Part shown: positions 18,701 through 28,089 of the stretch, in pieces | How the letters are laid out: every line of letters starts with the position of its first letter | Numbering within the stretch: the first letter of the stretch is position 1 | Source: an uncultured Flavobacterium sp. | GTDB lineage: Bacteria; Bacteroidota; Bacteroidia; Flavobacteriales; Flavobacteriaceae | Assembly: GCF_951805225.1 (NCBI RefSeq) | Contig: NZ_OX638201.1 | Coordinates: 4,960,001 to 5,024,000, forward strand | DNA length: 64,000 nt | Direction of reading: 5' to 3' | Position numbers and translations under genes: made by a program | The notes under the pieces: generated by a model | The model's database searches: none | The model's input: the letters and a program-made list of their open reading frames with translations, nothing else | Told to the model about the DNA's origin: nothing

Positions 18701-21700
18701 CTTTTACATAAGCGACATAAGTACCTGCAGCTAAATTTTTAAAGACATTACTAGATTGATATCCCGATCCAACTGAAAACATATAAGGAGCAACCCCACC
18801 ATTTACCAAAATTACTATAGAACCATCACTACTGCCGTAACACTGGGCATTTACAATTTGAGGAGACATAGTTAAATTACGATATGGCGCCACAGTTAAA
18901 GTGCTTGAATAAATGCATCCCGCAGCATCTTTAACATTTACAGTATAAGTACCGGCATTTTTGTTAAAGTTATTACTCGAAACATATGGCTCATTATCTA
19001 CTGAATACAGATATGGAGGAGTTCCGCCAATTACAGTAGCTGTAAGTATTGCACTACCATTACAATCAAGTGGTTTCGATATAGAAATATATGCATTTAA
19101 CTTTTTAGCTGGATTTATTACAATTGTACTTGTGTTTGAAATTGTATTTGCAGCATCTTTTACAATTATATTATACGTTCCTTCAATAAGGTCAGTAAAG
19201 ATATTGCCAGATTGATAAGTTCCTCCGCCATCTACAGAATAGGCATAAGGAGATTGCCCTCCGCTAGCAGTAACAGCTATTGTTGCGTTACTAACACAAT
19301 CTAACGTTTTTGTAATAACTGCTGTAGAAGTTAAAGAATCCGAAACCTCAATAACTGTCGCAAATGTTGCGATACAGCCTTGAGAATCTTTTACTTGTAC
19401 AAGATAATTTCCCGAAACCGAAGCCCTAAGAACATTGCTGCTTTGATAACTGTTTCCATCCAAAGAATATTGATAAGGAGCAGTTCCTCCAGAAGCCGTT
19501 ATCGTTATTTCCGAACCAGAAGTCGTTAAAACCGCAGTTAAAACAGTTGGTTGAGTGATAACATAATCAATAGTTGATGCACAACCCACAGCGTCTCTAA
19601 CTTTTATTGAATAAGTTCCCGAGATAAGTCCCGTAAAGGTATTATTACTTGAGTAAGCACCATTATTTATAGAGTATTGATAAGGAGCTTGTCCGCCAGA
19701 AGAGTTAATAGTTAAGGAAGCATCAGCACCTCCATTACAGGATATCGAAGTATTTGTAGCAGTTATAACTAAAGGCACAACAGGCTGTATTGTTGTAACT
19801 AGAGTTGAAGAAAGGCAACCATTACTATCTTTTACCGTTATTGCATAATTGCCCGGAGAAAGATTATAAAAAGTATCGGCAGATGCATAAACTCCACCAT
19901 TAAGAGAGTAAAAATAAGGAGCTTGCCCGCCAATTGCCTGAACTCTTATTGTTGCCATACCGGTACAATCCGTTTGAGTAACAAATGTAGTCGCATTTAC
20001 AGGAGTAGGATTATTTACTACAATTGTATTTGAATTTGAAAACGTATTTGCAGCATCTCGTACTTTTACCGTGTATGTTCCGGCAGATATGTTACTAAAA
20101 GTATTAGTCGTCTGATAAGATATTCCACCGTTTATTGAGTATACATATGGAGGTTGACCTCCGGCAGCATTAACCGTTATCAAAGCACCACTCATACAAT
20201 CTAATTCTTTAGTAATAACTACTGAAGAAGTTAAAGGATCCGGAACCACAATATTTGTCGCAAATATTGTAGTACAACCTTTAGCATCTTTTACTTGTAC
20301 AAGATAATTTCCTGAAACCAAAGCCCTAAGAACATTACTGCTTTGAAAACTATTTCCATCCAAAGAATATTGATAAGGAGCAGTTCCTCCAGAAGCCGTT
20401 ACCGTTATTTCTGAGCCTGAAGTTGATATGTTGGCAATTAAAGCAGTTGGTTGAGTGATAACATAACTAATTGTTGCCATACAACCCAGAGCGTCTCTTA
20501 CTGTTAGCGTATAAACCCCCGCAATAAGTCCCGTATAGGTATTACTGCTTGAGTAAGCACCGTTATTTAAAGAGTATTGATAAGGAGCTTTTCCACCGGA
20601 AGCGTTAATAGTTATAGAAGCATCACCAGCACCATTACAGAATGTCGATGTATTTGTAGCAGTTATAATTAAAGGTATAAGAGGTTGTATTGTTGTACTT
20701 ACAGATGAAGAAGTACAACCTTTACTGTCTTTTACAATAATTCTGTAAGTGCCAGGCGAAACATTAGTAAAAACATTACTAACATTATAAGTTATTCCAT
20801 TGTCTCTAGAATAAGTATAAGGAGCTTGTCCTCCTATTGCCGTTACCACTATTGTTGCATTATTCATACAATCTGCCGGTGTAACAGCTGCAGTAGCAAT
20901 TACGTTAGCAGGCGGAGTTATAGTAACCTGATTTGAATTCGAAATATTATTTAAAGCATCCTTTACTCTTATAGTAAAAGTTCCCGTAAGTATATTCGCA
21001 AAAGTATTATTTGATTGATATGGAGTTGTTCCGTTTAGAGAATAAGTATAAGGAGGTTGTCCACCTGTTGCATTAGCCACTATTGTAGCCCCACTCATAC
21101 AATCTAATGTTTTTGTAATAACTGCCGTCGAAGTCAAAGGTTGTAAGTCTTCAATACGAGCCGAAAAGTCAAAGGACTCACATCCTTTAGAATCTTTAAG
21201 ACGCACAATATGAATTCCAGGGCTCAAATTTGAAAAAACATTGCCAGACTGATAAGCTGCAAAATCTACAGAGTATTCATATGGAGCAGTTCCCGCCTGA
21301 CCATTTAGAGTTAAAGTTTGCCCCTGAACAAGAATATCAGGATATATAGGCGTTGGCTGTATAATATTAGATACTAATGTATATAGACAATTATTGGCAT
21401 CTTTTACTCTGATAGTATAAGTTCCGGGACTAAGGTTTGGATAAACATTACCAGCACTATAAGGATTATTATCTAATGCGTATTGATATGGAAATTGACC
21501 ACCATTAGCATTGATTGTTAATGTAGATTTATCCTTGGCACATACTAGCTGAGTATTTGAAGCCGTCGCGCTTAAAGGCGAAAACGGTTGTATTGCAACA
21601 TTTAAAAGTGAAGAAATACAATTTTTTTGATCTTTTACAACGATACGATAAGTACCGGCAAGAATATTAGAAAAAGTATTATTAGTAACATAAGTTATTC

Positions 21701-22805
21701 CGCCATCAAGAGAATAAAAGTAAGGACCTTGTCCTCCAGTAGCCGAAACAGTTACAATAGCATTACTAATACAATCTATAGGTTTAATAGAAGTATTTAC
21801 AGCTATTGGAGAAGGTGTACGTATTACTATTGGAGTTTCACTTGAAACTGTATTTGCCGCATCTCTTACTTTTACAGTATAATTTCCCGGAGGTATATTG
21901 ATGAAAAAATTTTGAGTCTGATAGGTTATTCCTCCGTTTATTGAATATGAATATTGAGGTTGACCACCAGTGGCATTAATCGTTATTGTAGCGCCGGAAT
22001 TGCAATCAGCTTCTTTAGTAACAGCAACTGCAACATTCAAAGGAGGTGAGACAGTTAACGGTACAGTTGTCAGGCAGCCATTAGAATCTCGTACATAAAA
22101 ACTATAGCTTCCAGGCGTTATATTTGAAAAAATATTAGAAGCCTGATAATTCGCTCCGTTTAATGAATATTGATAAGGAACTGTTCCTCCCGTAGCTGTA
22201 ATAATTGCATTTTGATTGTCAATAGATGTCAAAGCTAATAAAACCGCAGGTTCATGAATCTGAACTGGCTGAGGCATCGCAACACAGCCTAAAGCGTCTT
22301 TTACAATTACGATATGATTTCCAGAAGATAAATTAAGAAAATTAGCTATAGGATTACCATTATAAATCGTAAAAGGACCACCATCTAAACTATAAGCATA
22401 AGGCGTTTTTCCTCCCGATGGAACAACAGTCAAAGTACCATCATTTTGCCCATAACAACGAACAGGTGTTGTAATAGCTGTAGATATCAACTCTTGATAT
22501 ACTTTTAAATTAAAAGACTTAATATTAACTGTTCCGTTATTATCTATTCTGGCATAAATAGCCGTAGACGCTGCCAGACTAGTATAAGCTGTTGGTTGAG
22601 CAATTGCATTTGTATTGGCATTTGCATCCTGAGAACTAAGGTGATAACTAATAGTAGTTTCAGCAGGATTTAAATTATCAAGCAAAACCGACTCGTTAAT
22701 CTTTAAATTAAACTGACTATCTCCATAACAATGTTCTATATCATTGATCTGAGCATAAAAAACAGTTGTAAATAAGAAAAGAAAACAAAGTAATGTTTTT
22801 TTCAT
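15786..22805 (-). CDS. Giant SprB-repeat, T9SS-exported adhesin-like protein
   Basis: The 2339-aa protein has a signal peptide (MKKTLLCFLFLFTTVFYAQ). I count about 27 SprB-type repeats, each with the core GG..PY.YS...G...Y.. followed by GTY...VKD..GC. The C-terminal type A sorting domain (about 2265-2339) holds the YYPNPV motif and ends in GFYFLKVKAEGQVKIVKLVKK-like strands (written in parts). SprB in Flavobacterium johnsoniae is the mobile gliding adhesin, but it is far longer; this is a shorter relative. It should be exported by the type IX system and anchored or released at the surface. It is the last gene of the leftward CHAT/retropepsin run, 97 bp after the retropepsin gene. A 900-bp higher-order repeat lies inside. 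Confidence 0.92.
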   Translation of the reverse strand: MKKTLLCFLFLFTTVFYAQINDIEHCYGDSQFNLKINESVLLDNLNPAETTISYHLSSQDANANTNAIAQPTAYTSLAASTAIYARIDNNGTVNIKSFNLKVYQELISTAITTPVRCYGQNDGTLTVVPSGGKTPYAYSLDGGPFTIYNGNPIANFLNLSSGNHIVIVKDALGCVAMPQPVQIHEPAVLLALTSIDNQNAIITATGGTVPYQYSLNGANYQASNIFSNITPGSYSFYVRDSNGCLTTVPLTVSPPLNVAVAVTKEADCNSGATITINATGGQPQYSYSINGGITYQTQNFFINIPPGNYTVKVRDAANTVSSETPIVIRTPSPIAVNTSIKPIDCISNAIVTVSATGGQGPYFYSLDGGITYVTNNTFSNILAGTYRIVVKDQKNCISSLLNVAIQPFSPLSATASNTQLVCAKDKSTLTINANGGQFPYQYALDNNPYSAGNVYPNLSPGTYTIRVKDANNCLYTLVSNIIQPTPIYPDILVQGQTLTLNGQAGTAPYEYSVDFAAYQSGNVFSNLSPGIHIVRLKDSKGCESFDFSARIEDLQPLTSTAVITKTLDCMSGATIVANATGGQPPYTYSLNGTTPYQSNNTFANILTGTFTIRVKDALNNISNSNQVTITPPANVIATAAVTPADCMNNATIVVTAIGGQAPYTYSRDNGITYNVSNVFTNVSPGTYRIIVKDSKGCTSSSVSTTIQPLIPLIITATNTSTFCNGAGDASITINASGGKAPYQYSLNNGAYSSSNTYTGLIAGVYTLTVRDALGCMATISYVITQPTALIANISTSGSEITVTASGGTAPYQYSLDGNSFQSSNVLRALVSGNYLVQVKDAKGCTTIFATNIVVPDPLTSSVVITKELDCMSGALITVNAAGGQPPYVYSINGGISYQTTNTFSNISAGTYTVKVRDAANTFSNSNTIVVNNPTPVNATTFVTQTDCTGMATIRVQAIGGQAPYFYSLNGGVYASADTFYNLSPGNYAITVKDSNGCLSSTLVTTIQPVVPLVITATNTSISCNGGADASLTINSSGGQAPYQYSINNGAYSSNNTFTGLISGTYSIKVRDAVGCASTIDYVITQPTVLTAVLTTSGSEITITASGGTAPYQYSLDGNSYQSSNVLRASVSGNYLVQVKDSQGCIATFATVIEVSDSLTSTAVITKTLDCVSNATIAVTASGGQSPYAYSVDGGGTYQSGNIFTDLIEGTYNIIVKDAANTISNTSTIVINPAKKLNAYISISKPLDCNGSAILTATVIGGTPPYLYSVDNEPYVSSNNFNKNAGTYTVNVKDAAGCIYSSTLTVAPYRNLTMSPQIVNAQCYGSSDGSIVILVNGGVAPYMFSVGSGYQSSNVFKNLAAGTYVAYVKDKLGCLFFTSVKINQPTAIAIKANITNAICYGSATGAIDVTASGGTSPYSYAIDGSVYSANKTFTSLTGGVHNVSVKDSRGCIVSYSATISQPNALTLGIDIKSLNNDGAIGGLIKLNPTGGKAPYLYSVRNDTRGIQVSLNQNIKIYSGMTEGSYTFSVTDANGCKTTIDNVIVKITNPIILSAVKTPISCIKNASLIVTASGGVVPYLYSYDGGVTYTSSNPGRTNLTPGTFSILLKDAIGNEAQTHYTVKAYDAVKTTATVTYETADGYVDGVITMSTINGVAPYTYKVKNSATGKVIFDNSLSVGYVGLPEGTYSITAKDANGCESQSVDATLVLPGPISISISNVSPITCENPGESLTLNATGGTAPYLYSFNAGVTYRTINSVANLQSGGNYIFYAKDALGNTSRITYKVKTFVPLTLDLTKTDVNCNGAQDGTIVANVAGGTAPYTYSLGTVFTSSKVFNNLSAGSYNVTVKDAAGCTTISKITIVEPTLLSVSTTVVNATDTNGGKITVTTFGGGTAPYTYSLQNNNGTIVIPQQTSNVFTDLTPGSYSVKVTDSRGCIFLQSGINILSPSPLLATYTIIPLSCDNPAIISVIAAGGTAPYTYSFDNGITYSTSNLFSTFAPGNYEIKVRDVQNNITSLVAVLSPLSPLSIVATIVSPITCVQNGIITATVSGGQAPYDYSINGGPFQTSNIFNVPAGTHIISARDVNGCSSVVVAVELKQPEPLVASINVEGHTATITVTGGLAPYLYAISPNLNAFTPNNTFTNLEVGNYSAIVQDASGCYVTFDFAIEPPAPLVEGKDATTIEFKPGQTLADLIVEGENIQWYSSQNPSGGKNSKINETPLPLTTVLVDGVTYYASQTINGIESKDRLAVTAKLNGALSTPDFILPNFKYYPNPVKHLLTINNTSVIDEIEIYAVSGENVLSKKIDNDRADIDLSNVSSGFYFLKVKAEGQVKIVKLVKK
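19330..22050 (-). repeat. 900-bp higher-order tandem repeat (three full units)
   Basis: Within the adhesin gene the SprB repeats follow a four-module cycle, each module about 75 residues, giving a 300-residue unit. Matching segments recur at exactly 900-bp steps: the reverse-strand text at 19441-19500 is nearly identical to 20341-20400, and the module boundary recurs near 19330, 20230, 21130 and 22030. The 19.3-20.2 and 20.2-21.1 kb units are most alike and so the most recent duplication. Confidence 0.85.
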
Positions 22806-22902
22806 AGTATTAAATTTGTTAAAGTGGCGTTAACAAATATATACAAAAAACGCAGTTTTCGAAAAATATAAAATAAAGATTGTTAAAAAAATAATATTGA
22901 AT

Positions 22903-23343
22903 TTACAATTTCAAATACAAATAATGATTGTAATAATCGATAATTCCTTTGCCCTCAAGCAAAACATCAGCGCCAATAATGCCGTGAACCGGTTTTGCCT
23001 TAAAAGATTCTAAAGCTTCATTAACATGCGAAAGATCAAAAATCACAATCCCAAAATCCGTGTTTTTCCAACTTCCGAGTTGTAATTTATTATGTGCCGA
23101 AATCTGCGTTTTCATACCCGTTCCTCCAGCTCCGGAAGCTTTGGTTTTTGATTTTTTTGCGGTTAATTCAAAACGTTCAATACTTTCAAATCCAACGCAG
23201 GAATTTGATGCTCCCGTATCTAAGATAAAATTTCCGGAAACACCGTTGATTTTTGCTTTTACTAAAAGGTGTTGTGTTTTGGTAACTTTGAATTTTATTT
23301 TTTTGTAATTCTCTTTTTTGAGAATCTCGTGAAGATTTTCCAT
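22903..23343 (-). CDS. Retropepsin-like aspartyl protease
   Basis: This 146-aa protein has the single aspartic-protease motif FILDTGAS, with the catalytic aspartate at residue 42, and the later strand motif HGIIGADVLLEGKGIIDY. This is the retroviral-type, half-length fold that works as a dimer. No signal peptide or membrane segment is visible, so it should be cytoplasmic unless carried by a partner. Its first 49 bp overlap the 3' end of the CHAT-protease gene in another frame, which indicates translational coupling. A CHAT protease coupled to an aspartyl protease suggests a proteolytic pair. Confidence 0.85.
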   Translation of the reverse strand: MENLHEILKKENYKKIKFKVTKTQHLLVKAKINGVSGNFILDTGASNSCVGFESIERFELTAKKSKTKASGAGGTGMKTQISAHNKLQLGSWKNTDFGIVIFDLSHVNEALESFKAKPVHGIIGADVLLEGKGIIDYYNHYLYLKL

Positions 23344-25958
23344 TTTCGATAATGATTGAAAACCAAAAATAAACCAATTACACTCAATAAACTAATGATG
23401 TAAAAGATATAATTTCCTGATTTTTCTTCTGTCGAAATAGAACCATAATACACAAAAGAACTCCAGTAATAAGGAGATTTCTTAGCATTTGGAATTGATT
23501 TGTCGTTTAGGAAATCAATTTTAGCATTTGAATTAGCTTCAAAATACGGAACATCATTTTTAATGTTCTTATAAAAATCAGCCATAAAAACCGATGTCGT
23601 ATAATCGTTTACCTTCCATAAAGAAAACATTAAATTCTGAGCTCCGGCAAACTGAAAACCTCTTGCGACGCTCATCGCGCCTTCGGCTTTGTAGAGTTTT
23701 CCAATTCCGGTTTCGCAGGCGCTTAAAACCACTAAATCCGGATTAATATTCAAATTATATAATTCCGAATACAAAATTTCCTGATCATAAAATTTAATAC
23801 TTGCTGGAGTTTCAATATCGCCCGAAGAAGCGTGTGTACTTAAATGCAAAATAGAATATTTGCTTGCATTATTTTTGAAATTAGAAAAACTCGCCTCAGA
23901 ATTTTCTAAATATTTTCCTTTGAAATTACTTCGAATTGATTCTAATTCTTTCTTCGAATAACTCAATTCAAAAGCTGTTTTTTCGAAAATAGGAAAAACT
24001 CCTAAAACTGTTTTTTCTGATTTTAAAATCGGTTTAGAATTCAGATAATTACTAGCCGAATTATTATAAGCAATCTTGAAATCATTCAGTAAATAATGCA
24101 TTTTGGCAAAATTAGTTGTGTTTGATTCTTGTGTAATTAAAGCTTCAAAAGGCAGAAAATTCAAAATCCCGTCAGGAACAATGATGAGGTTATTGTAAAT
24201 TGCGTTTTGAGGCAATTTGAGAACATTATAAGTTACATTTCCGTAATGATTGTATCCGGAAATGTCATCTGTAATGTTGTTTGCATTGTTGAAATAATCT
24301 ATAAACTGTACAATTTTTGGAATTGCAATGTCAGTGATATTAATATGATTTAAAGCAATTCGGTTATTCTGTAAAATGAAATAATAAAGCCTTTCAGAAC
24401 CCATGAAATAGTAAAGTAATATCGCTTTATCTTTTTCCAGTTTTGATAAAAGGGCTTTTATGTCACAATTTTCAGGAATATAATTAGAGCTTTCCGTTTG
24501 GATTTTCTTCAGTGAAAGCATCAATTCATTTTGCTTTTTTATCGCCGAATTAATACTAGAAATATTAGCCAAATCTCCCTTTTGCTGTTCTTTTAGAATG
24601 TTATTATTTAAAGTTTGAAGTTGCTGTAAAAGCTGTTTTTCTTCTGCGGAAGCGTTTTTAATATTCGAACGATAACCCTTTAAAATACCTGATTTTGTTC
24701 TTTCAGATAATTGAAAAGCATCTTCCAGATATTTTGTTTTGTTTTGTTTTTTAAATAATTCATTATAAATCGAAATACATTTTTCAGTACGATTTCGGGC
24801 TCTGATTTGTGTAATGATTTTTGAGTTTTCATAAACCAAAACATTCATTAACAAATCTTCAATATCAAAAGAAAGTCTGAAAGTTTCAAGCGATTTCTTA
24901 AGCTGATTTTGTTTAAAGAAAATTTCTGCTTGTAAATCCAGAACATCAATTAAAACCGTTTCGGCATACAATTGATTTTGATTAGGAAGTATGTTTTTAG
25001 AATTGTAATTCGGAATTAAGATTTTAAAAATTGCCTGAATCTGTTTCGCACTTTCATCATATTTTTGTTCATCAAAAAGTAAAAGCGCTTTTTCATAATA
25101 TAGTTTTGCAAGTTTTCTGGGTTGACGATTTTTTGTTTCTAAAAATAACTTTTCAGCTTTTGCTAAATAAGAAGATGCAATTTCAAAGTTTTGCCTTTGA
25201 CGATTTAGAAGCGAAAGATTTCGATAAGAATTAGATAAAGTTTCGGATTGTTGCTTTTCATTTTTCAAATATTCAACAGCCAATTCAAATGATTTTTGGG
25301 CTTTTTGATGCGTTTCAGGCCTCATTAAATTTCCTGCGGAACTTAATAAATAACTATTCCCCAAATTATTCAATAAAATTCCTTTCTGGGAATTTGATAA
25401 TTTCTCTGTTTTTAAAGTGCTTTCTAACAATTCAATTGCCAAAGAAATTTTACCCGAACTCTGATAAACATTCGATAAATTCAGAATCGCAGCAAATTTT
25501 TGTTTTGCAGCGTCGGGATAATTTTTAGAAGTATTTACAATAAAAAAGTATTGTTTTATAGTATTTTCGGCGCTGTCATAATCTCCCAAAACCGTATATA
25601 AATTGCCTAAAGGTTTTAGACAATATTCTATAATATCATAATTGCTAAGTTTGTTTTTCTGATAGATTTGCCAGGCTTTCTCGTAACTCGAAATCGCTTT
25701 TTCGGTTTGCCCGAATTGATTTTCATAATACGCTTTATTGCAATTTAAAACGACAATCGCCAATAATTCATCTTTAGTTTTTGGTCTTGAACTCTTCCAG
25801 AAATCAGCTTCAATAGTATTCAGGTTTTCTATGGCTTTCGCCGAAGGATTCGCCACAAAAGTATCAACCGCATTGTATATTTTATCTTCCTGATTCTGCG
25901 CTGACAGATTCAGACTGAAAAAAAGGAAAATTAAACCATATAAGTTATATAAGTTCAT
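23295..25958 (-). CDS. TPR-CHAT caspase-like protease, membrane-anchored
   Basis: The 887-aa protein has a signal peptide (residues 1-20, ending LSAQ), a long TPR-like helical region (about 60-430), a coiled segment (about 435-500), and a CHAT domain (about 550-830). The catalytic pair is intact: His709 in HLSTHASSGD and Cys748 in SACETGIGKL. A transmembrane helix (YIFYIISLLSVIGLFLVF, about 848-865) precedes a basic tail. Topology should place TPR and protease outside the cytoplasm. CHAT proteases belong to the caspase clan (separase/gingipain-like). The start codon and first seven residues (MNLYNLY) lie inside a repeat element, so this start was probably acquired by insertion. Confidence 0.9.
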   Translation of the reverse strand: MNLYNLYGLIFLFFSLNLSAQNQEDKIYNAVDTFVANPSAKAIENLNTIEADFWKSSRPKTKDELLAIVVLNCNKAYYENQFGQTEKAISSYEKAWQIYQKNKLSNYDIIEYCLKPLGNLYTVLGDYDSAENTIKQYFFIVNTSKNYPDAAKQKFAAILNLSNVYQSSGKISLAIELLESTLKTEKLSNSQKGILLNNLGNSYLLSSAGNLMRPETHQKAQKSFELAVEYLKNEKQQSETLSNSYRNLSLLNRQRQNFEIASSYLAKAEKLFLETKNRQPRKLAKLYYEKALLLFDEQKYDESAKQIQAIFKILIPNYNSKNILPNQNQLYAETVLIDVLDLQAEIFFKQNQLKKSLETFRLSFDIEDLLMNVLVYENSKIITQIRARNRTEKCISIYNELFKKQNKTKYLEDAFQLSERTKSGILKGYRSNIKNASAEEKQLLQQLQTLNNNILKEQQKGDLANISSINSAIKKQNELMLSLKKIQTESSNYIPENCDIKALLSKLEKDKAILLYYFMGSERLYYFILQNNRIALNHINITDIAIPKIVQFIDYFNNANNITDDISGYNHYGNVTYNVLKLPQNAIYNNLIIVPDGILNFLPFEALITQESNTTNFAKMHYLLNDFKIAYNNSASNYLNSKPILKSEKTVLGVFPIFEKTAFELSYSKKELESIRSNFKGKYLENSEASFSNFKNNASKYSILHLSTHASSGDIETPASIKFYDQEILYSELYNLNINPDLVVLSACETGIGKLYKAEGAMSVARGFQFAGAQNLMFSLWKVNDYTTSVFMADFYKNIKNDVPYFEANSNAKIDFLNDKSIPNAKKSPYYWSSFVYYGSISTEEKSGNYIFYIISLLSVIGLFLVFNHYRKWKIFTRFSKKRITKK

Positions 25959-26100
25959 ATAATAAATTGTGTTGATAGAGATTTGTCCGTCTGAGCGAAG
26001 TCGAAGACCTTTTCGTTATAAAGCCTTCGACTTCGCTCAGGATGACATTAGTATTTCATAAGACAAAGTAGATAATATGAACTTAAATAACTTATATGGT
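25935..26100. repeat. Composite palindromic element A (166 bp)
   Basis: Outer inverted repeats of 28 bp (25935-25962 and 26073-26100, 26 of 28 matching; motif ACCATATAAGTTAT, TAAGTTCATAT) enclose an inner imperfect palindrome built on CTGAGCGAAGTCGAAG and CTTCGACTTCGCTCAG (about 25991-26040). The same outer arm type flanks the element at 34582-34847. The left arm overlaps the CHAT gene start at 25958. The right arm is followed by a short GTGAAAAAAAATATG repeat up to the next gene. Confidence 0.85.
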
Positions 26101-26123
26101 GAAAAAAAATATGGTGAAAAAAA

Positions 26124-28076
26124 TTAAAACTTCCAGATTCCATAAAACTGAAAATAGTTGAAATTCTGTTCGAAGTTAATCACATATCGTGCGCCTAAAC
26201 TTGGGCCAATTCGGGCAAAACCAGCCGTTAAATCAAATAAAAGTCCAGTCTTTAAATTATCAAATCCGCTTTTTATTGAGCTTGATTCTCGCTTTGTGTC
26301 AATTACGATTTGATCCGTTCCGCCTTCAAAACTTTCAATTTTCTTATTTAGAATTTGTTCAGATGAAATATCAAAATTCGCCTGAATTCCTGCGCCAATT
26401 CCAATATAAGTATTAATGTTATATCGCAGTAAAACCGGAACTTCCCAGTTTACATTTTTGTTTTCTGTTGTCGTTGTCGTGCGCTGAAATTGCTTTACAC
26501 CATTTGGGTTTACCACCGTTTGATCGATTACGGTTGTACCACTTTCATATTTATTTAAAGCATTTATCCATTCGGCTTGCCAATAAAAACGATACGATTT
26601 AAAAGGCGAAATCGTTGCGCCAACAAAATAACTCGTTGATTTTTCAAGATCAGGATAAACATTATAACCCGCTTTTGCCCCAATCGAAATTCCGGGCAAG
26701 AATCGGGTAGTGGCATAATTGGTAATTATAGGTTCATTCTTGTCGAAAATAATAGCGGTTCGACTTCTGGTTTTTACTTTATGAAAGTCTTCATTGAACT
26801 TCATCGAGTATTTGACAAAACCTTTTGTACTGTCTTTTTCGTGTACATTTTTTTGCTCGCTTCCGGGTAAATAAATATTTTTGAAAGTAAAGAAAATCTG
26901 TTTTTGTTTGATGATTGTATCAAGACAACTTACGGTTGGTTCTTCGCCTTTTGGACAAATCGGACATTTGGGATACATATCTTCGACCTGAAATGTTTTC
27001 TTGTCAAACATATCCGGAATATCAGTTTCTAACCGAATCATTCTCGCCGGACCTTCGCCATTGTTTTGGAAACGGGTTTTAAAATTTACTCGTTTAAAAC
27101 GTACTAATCTATAATTGATAAAACTTCCGTTAGAGCCCATTTTATTAGGATCGTGAGAAGTTACGATTTCCATTTCGAGATTTTTTATTTTATGGTTTTT
27201 ATAACTTCTGTTTGGGACAAAAATACCGCGCATTGTAACCGTTGCACTTGTGTCTTTGATCATTTCCGGAGTAGTTTTAAAAGTATAAAATACATTACGG
27301 GTTTCACCCGGATTTGCATCGTCAAATTCTAAAACCGAAACATTATGATAGGTTTTATTGGCGTCTAATAATGATGCGTCAAGATCTTCTTCAGTAGTTG
27401 TGTTTCTATATTTTTTGGCTTTGAAAGTGTTTTCGGCTGAAGCCAAATATCGATTAGAATCTTCAAGATCGTTAACCGAAGCAACGGTATTTTCTTTTAC
27501 TTCGCGTTCGTTTGCATAAGTCCTGAAATCGACCAATTCGAAATTATTGCTTTTGAATTGTTTCTCATTATAGAATAAATATAGTTTTCCGCTTGCTACA
27601 TAATTCTCCATATTTTGATAACCTACTACGACTACCATTTCCTGATCCGGAATGGGATCGCAGTTTTTTAAGATTGCAAATCCGTTTTGATCTGCGATTG
27701 AAGCAATGTCTTTATAATTAGTATCGGTAATGTCGTTTATGGCGACTTTTTTAGGTCGTGTTGCAGGAGGTTTTCCGTTGTCGTAATTGTTGGTTACGGC
27801 AAGTCTTGTGGTATAAGTTCCTTTGTTTTTATAGACATGTTTCGGTTCTGCTTCCTTGCTGTAATGTCCGTCGCCAAGTTCCCATAAATACGAATAACTT
27901 GGTTTTGGAGCGCCCGCAATTGGTATTAATGGCGGAGTTTCCGGTTTATAAGTTACGGCATTTCCGTTTTGGATTAAACCAATATTGGCTCTTCGGGTTA
28001 TGGTGTCTTTTACTTTGGTTTGTCCTATAGAGAGAATAGAAAATAGAATAAAGAAAATAGACGATAGTGGTTTCAT
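26124..28076 (-). CDS. PKD-domain protein with C-terminal barrel-like region
   Basis: The 650-aa protein begins with a signal peptide (about residues 1-20, IFFILFSILSIGQ). A PKD-like domain lies at about 55-105 (YLWELGDGHYSKEAEPKHVYKNKGTY, in pieces). The middle (about 150-440) is beta-rich with a CPICPKGEEPTVSC cysteine cluster. The last 190 residues resemble a small outer-membrane beta-barrel, ending YFQFYGIWKF. I do not recognise a named family. The gene is in the leftward run between a lipoprotein gene and the CHAT protease gene, so it may be the outer-membrane part of that module. Confidence 0.7.
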   Translation of the reverse strand: MKPLSSIFFILFSILSIGQTKVKDTITRRANIGLIQNGNAVTYKPETPPLIPIAGAPKPSYSYLWELGDGHYSKEAEPKHVYKNKGTYTTRLAVTNNYDNGKPPATRPKKVAINDITDTNYKDIASIADQNGFAILKNCDPIPDQEMVVVVGYQNMENYVASGKLYLFYNEKQFKSNNFELVDFRTYANEREVKENTVASVNDLEDSNRYLASAENTFKAKKYRNTTTEEDLDASLLDANKTYHNVSVLEFDDANPGETRNVFYTFKTTPEMIKDTSATVTMRGIFVPNRSYKNHKIKNLEMEIVTSHDPNKMGSNGSFINYRLVRFKRVNFKTRFQNNGEGPARMIRLETDIPDMFDKKTFQVEDMYPKCPICPKGEEPTVSCLDTIIKQKQIFFTFKNIYLPGSEQKNVHEKDSTKGFVKYSMKFNEDFHKVKTRSRTAIIFDKNEPIITNYATTRFLPGISIGAKAGYNVYPDLEKSTSYFVGATISPFKSYRFYWQAEWINALNKYESGTTVIDQTVVNPNGVKQFQRTTTTTENKNVNWEVPVLLRYNINTYIGIGAGIQANFDISSEQILNKKIESFEGGTDQIVIDTKRESSSIKSGFDNLKTGLLFDLTAGFARIGPSLGARYVINFEQNFNYFQFYGIWKF

Positions 28077-28089
28077 AACTTGAGGTTTT

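Noticed and set aside
18961..19215. 84-codon plus-strand frame within the adhesin gene (and another at 21627-21845)
   Set aside because: Both are antisense to repetitive coding sequence and follow its periodicity rather than any codon pattern of their own.
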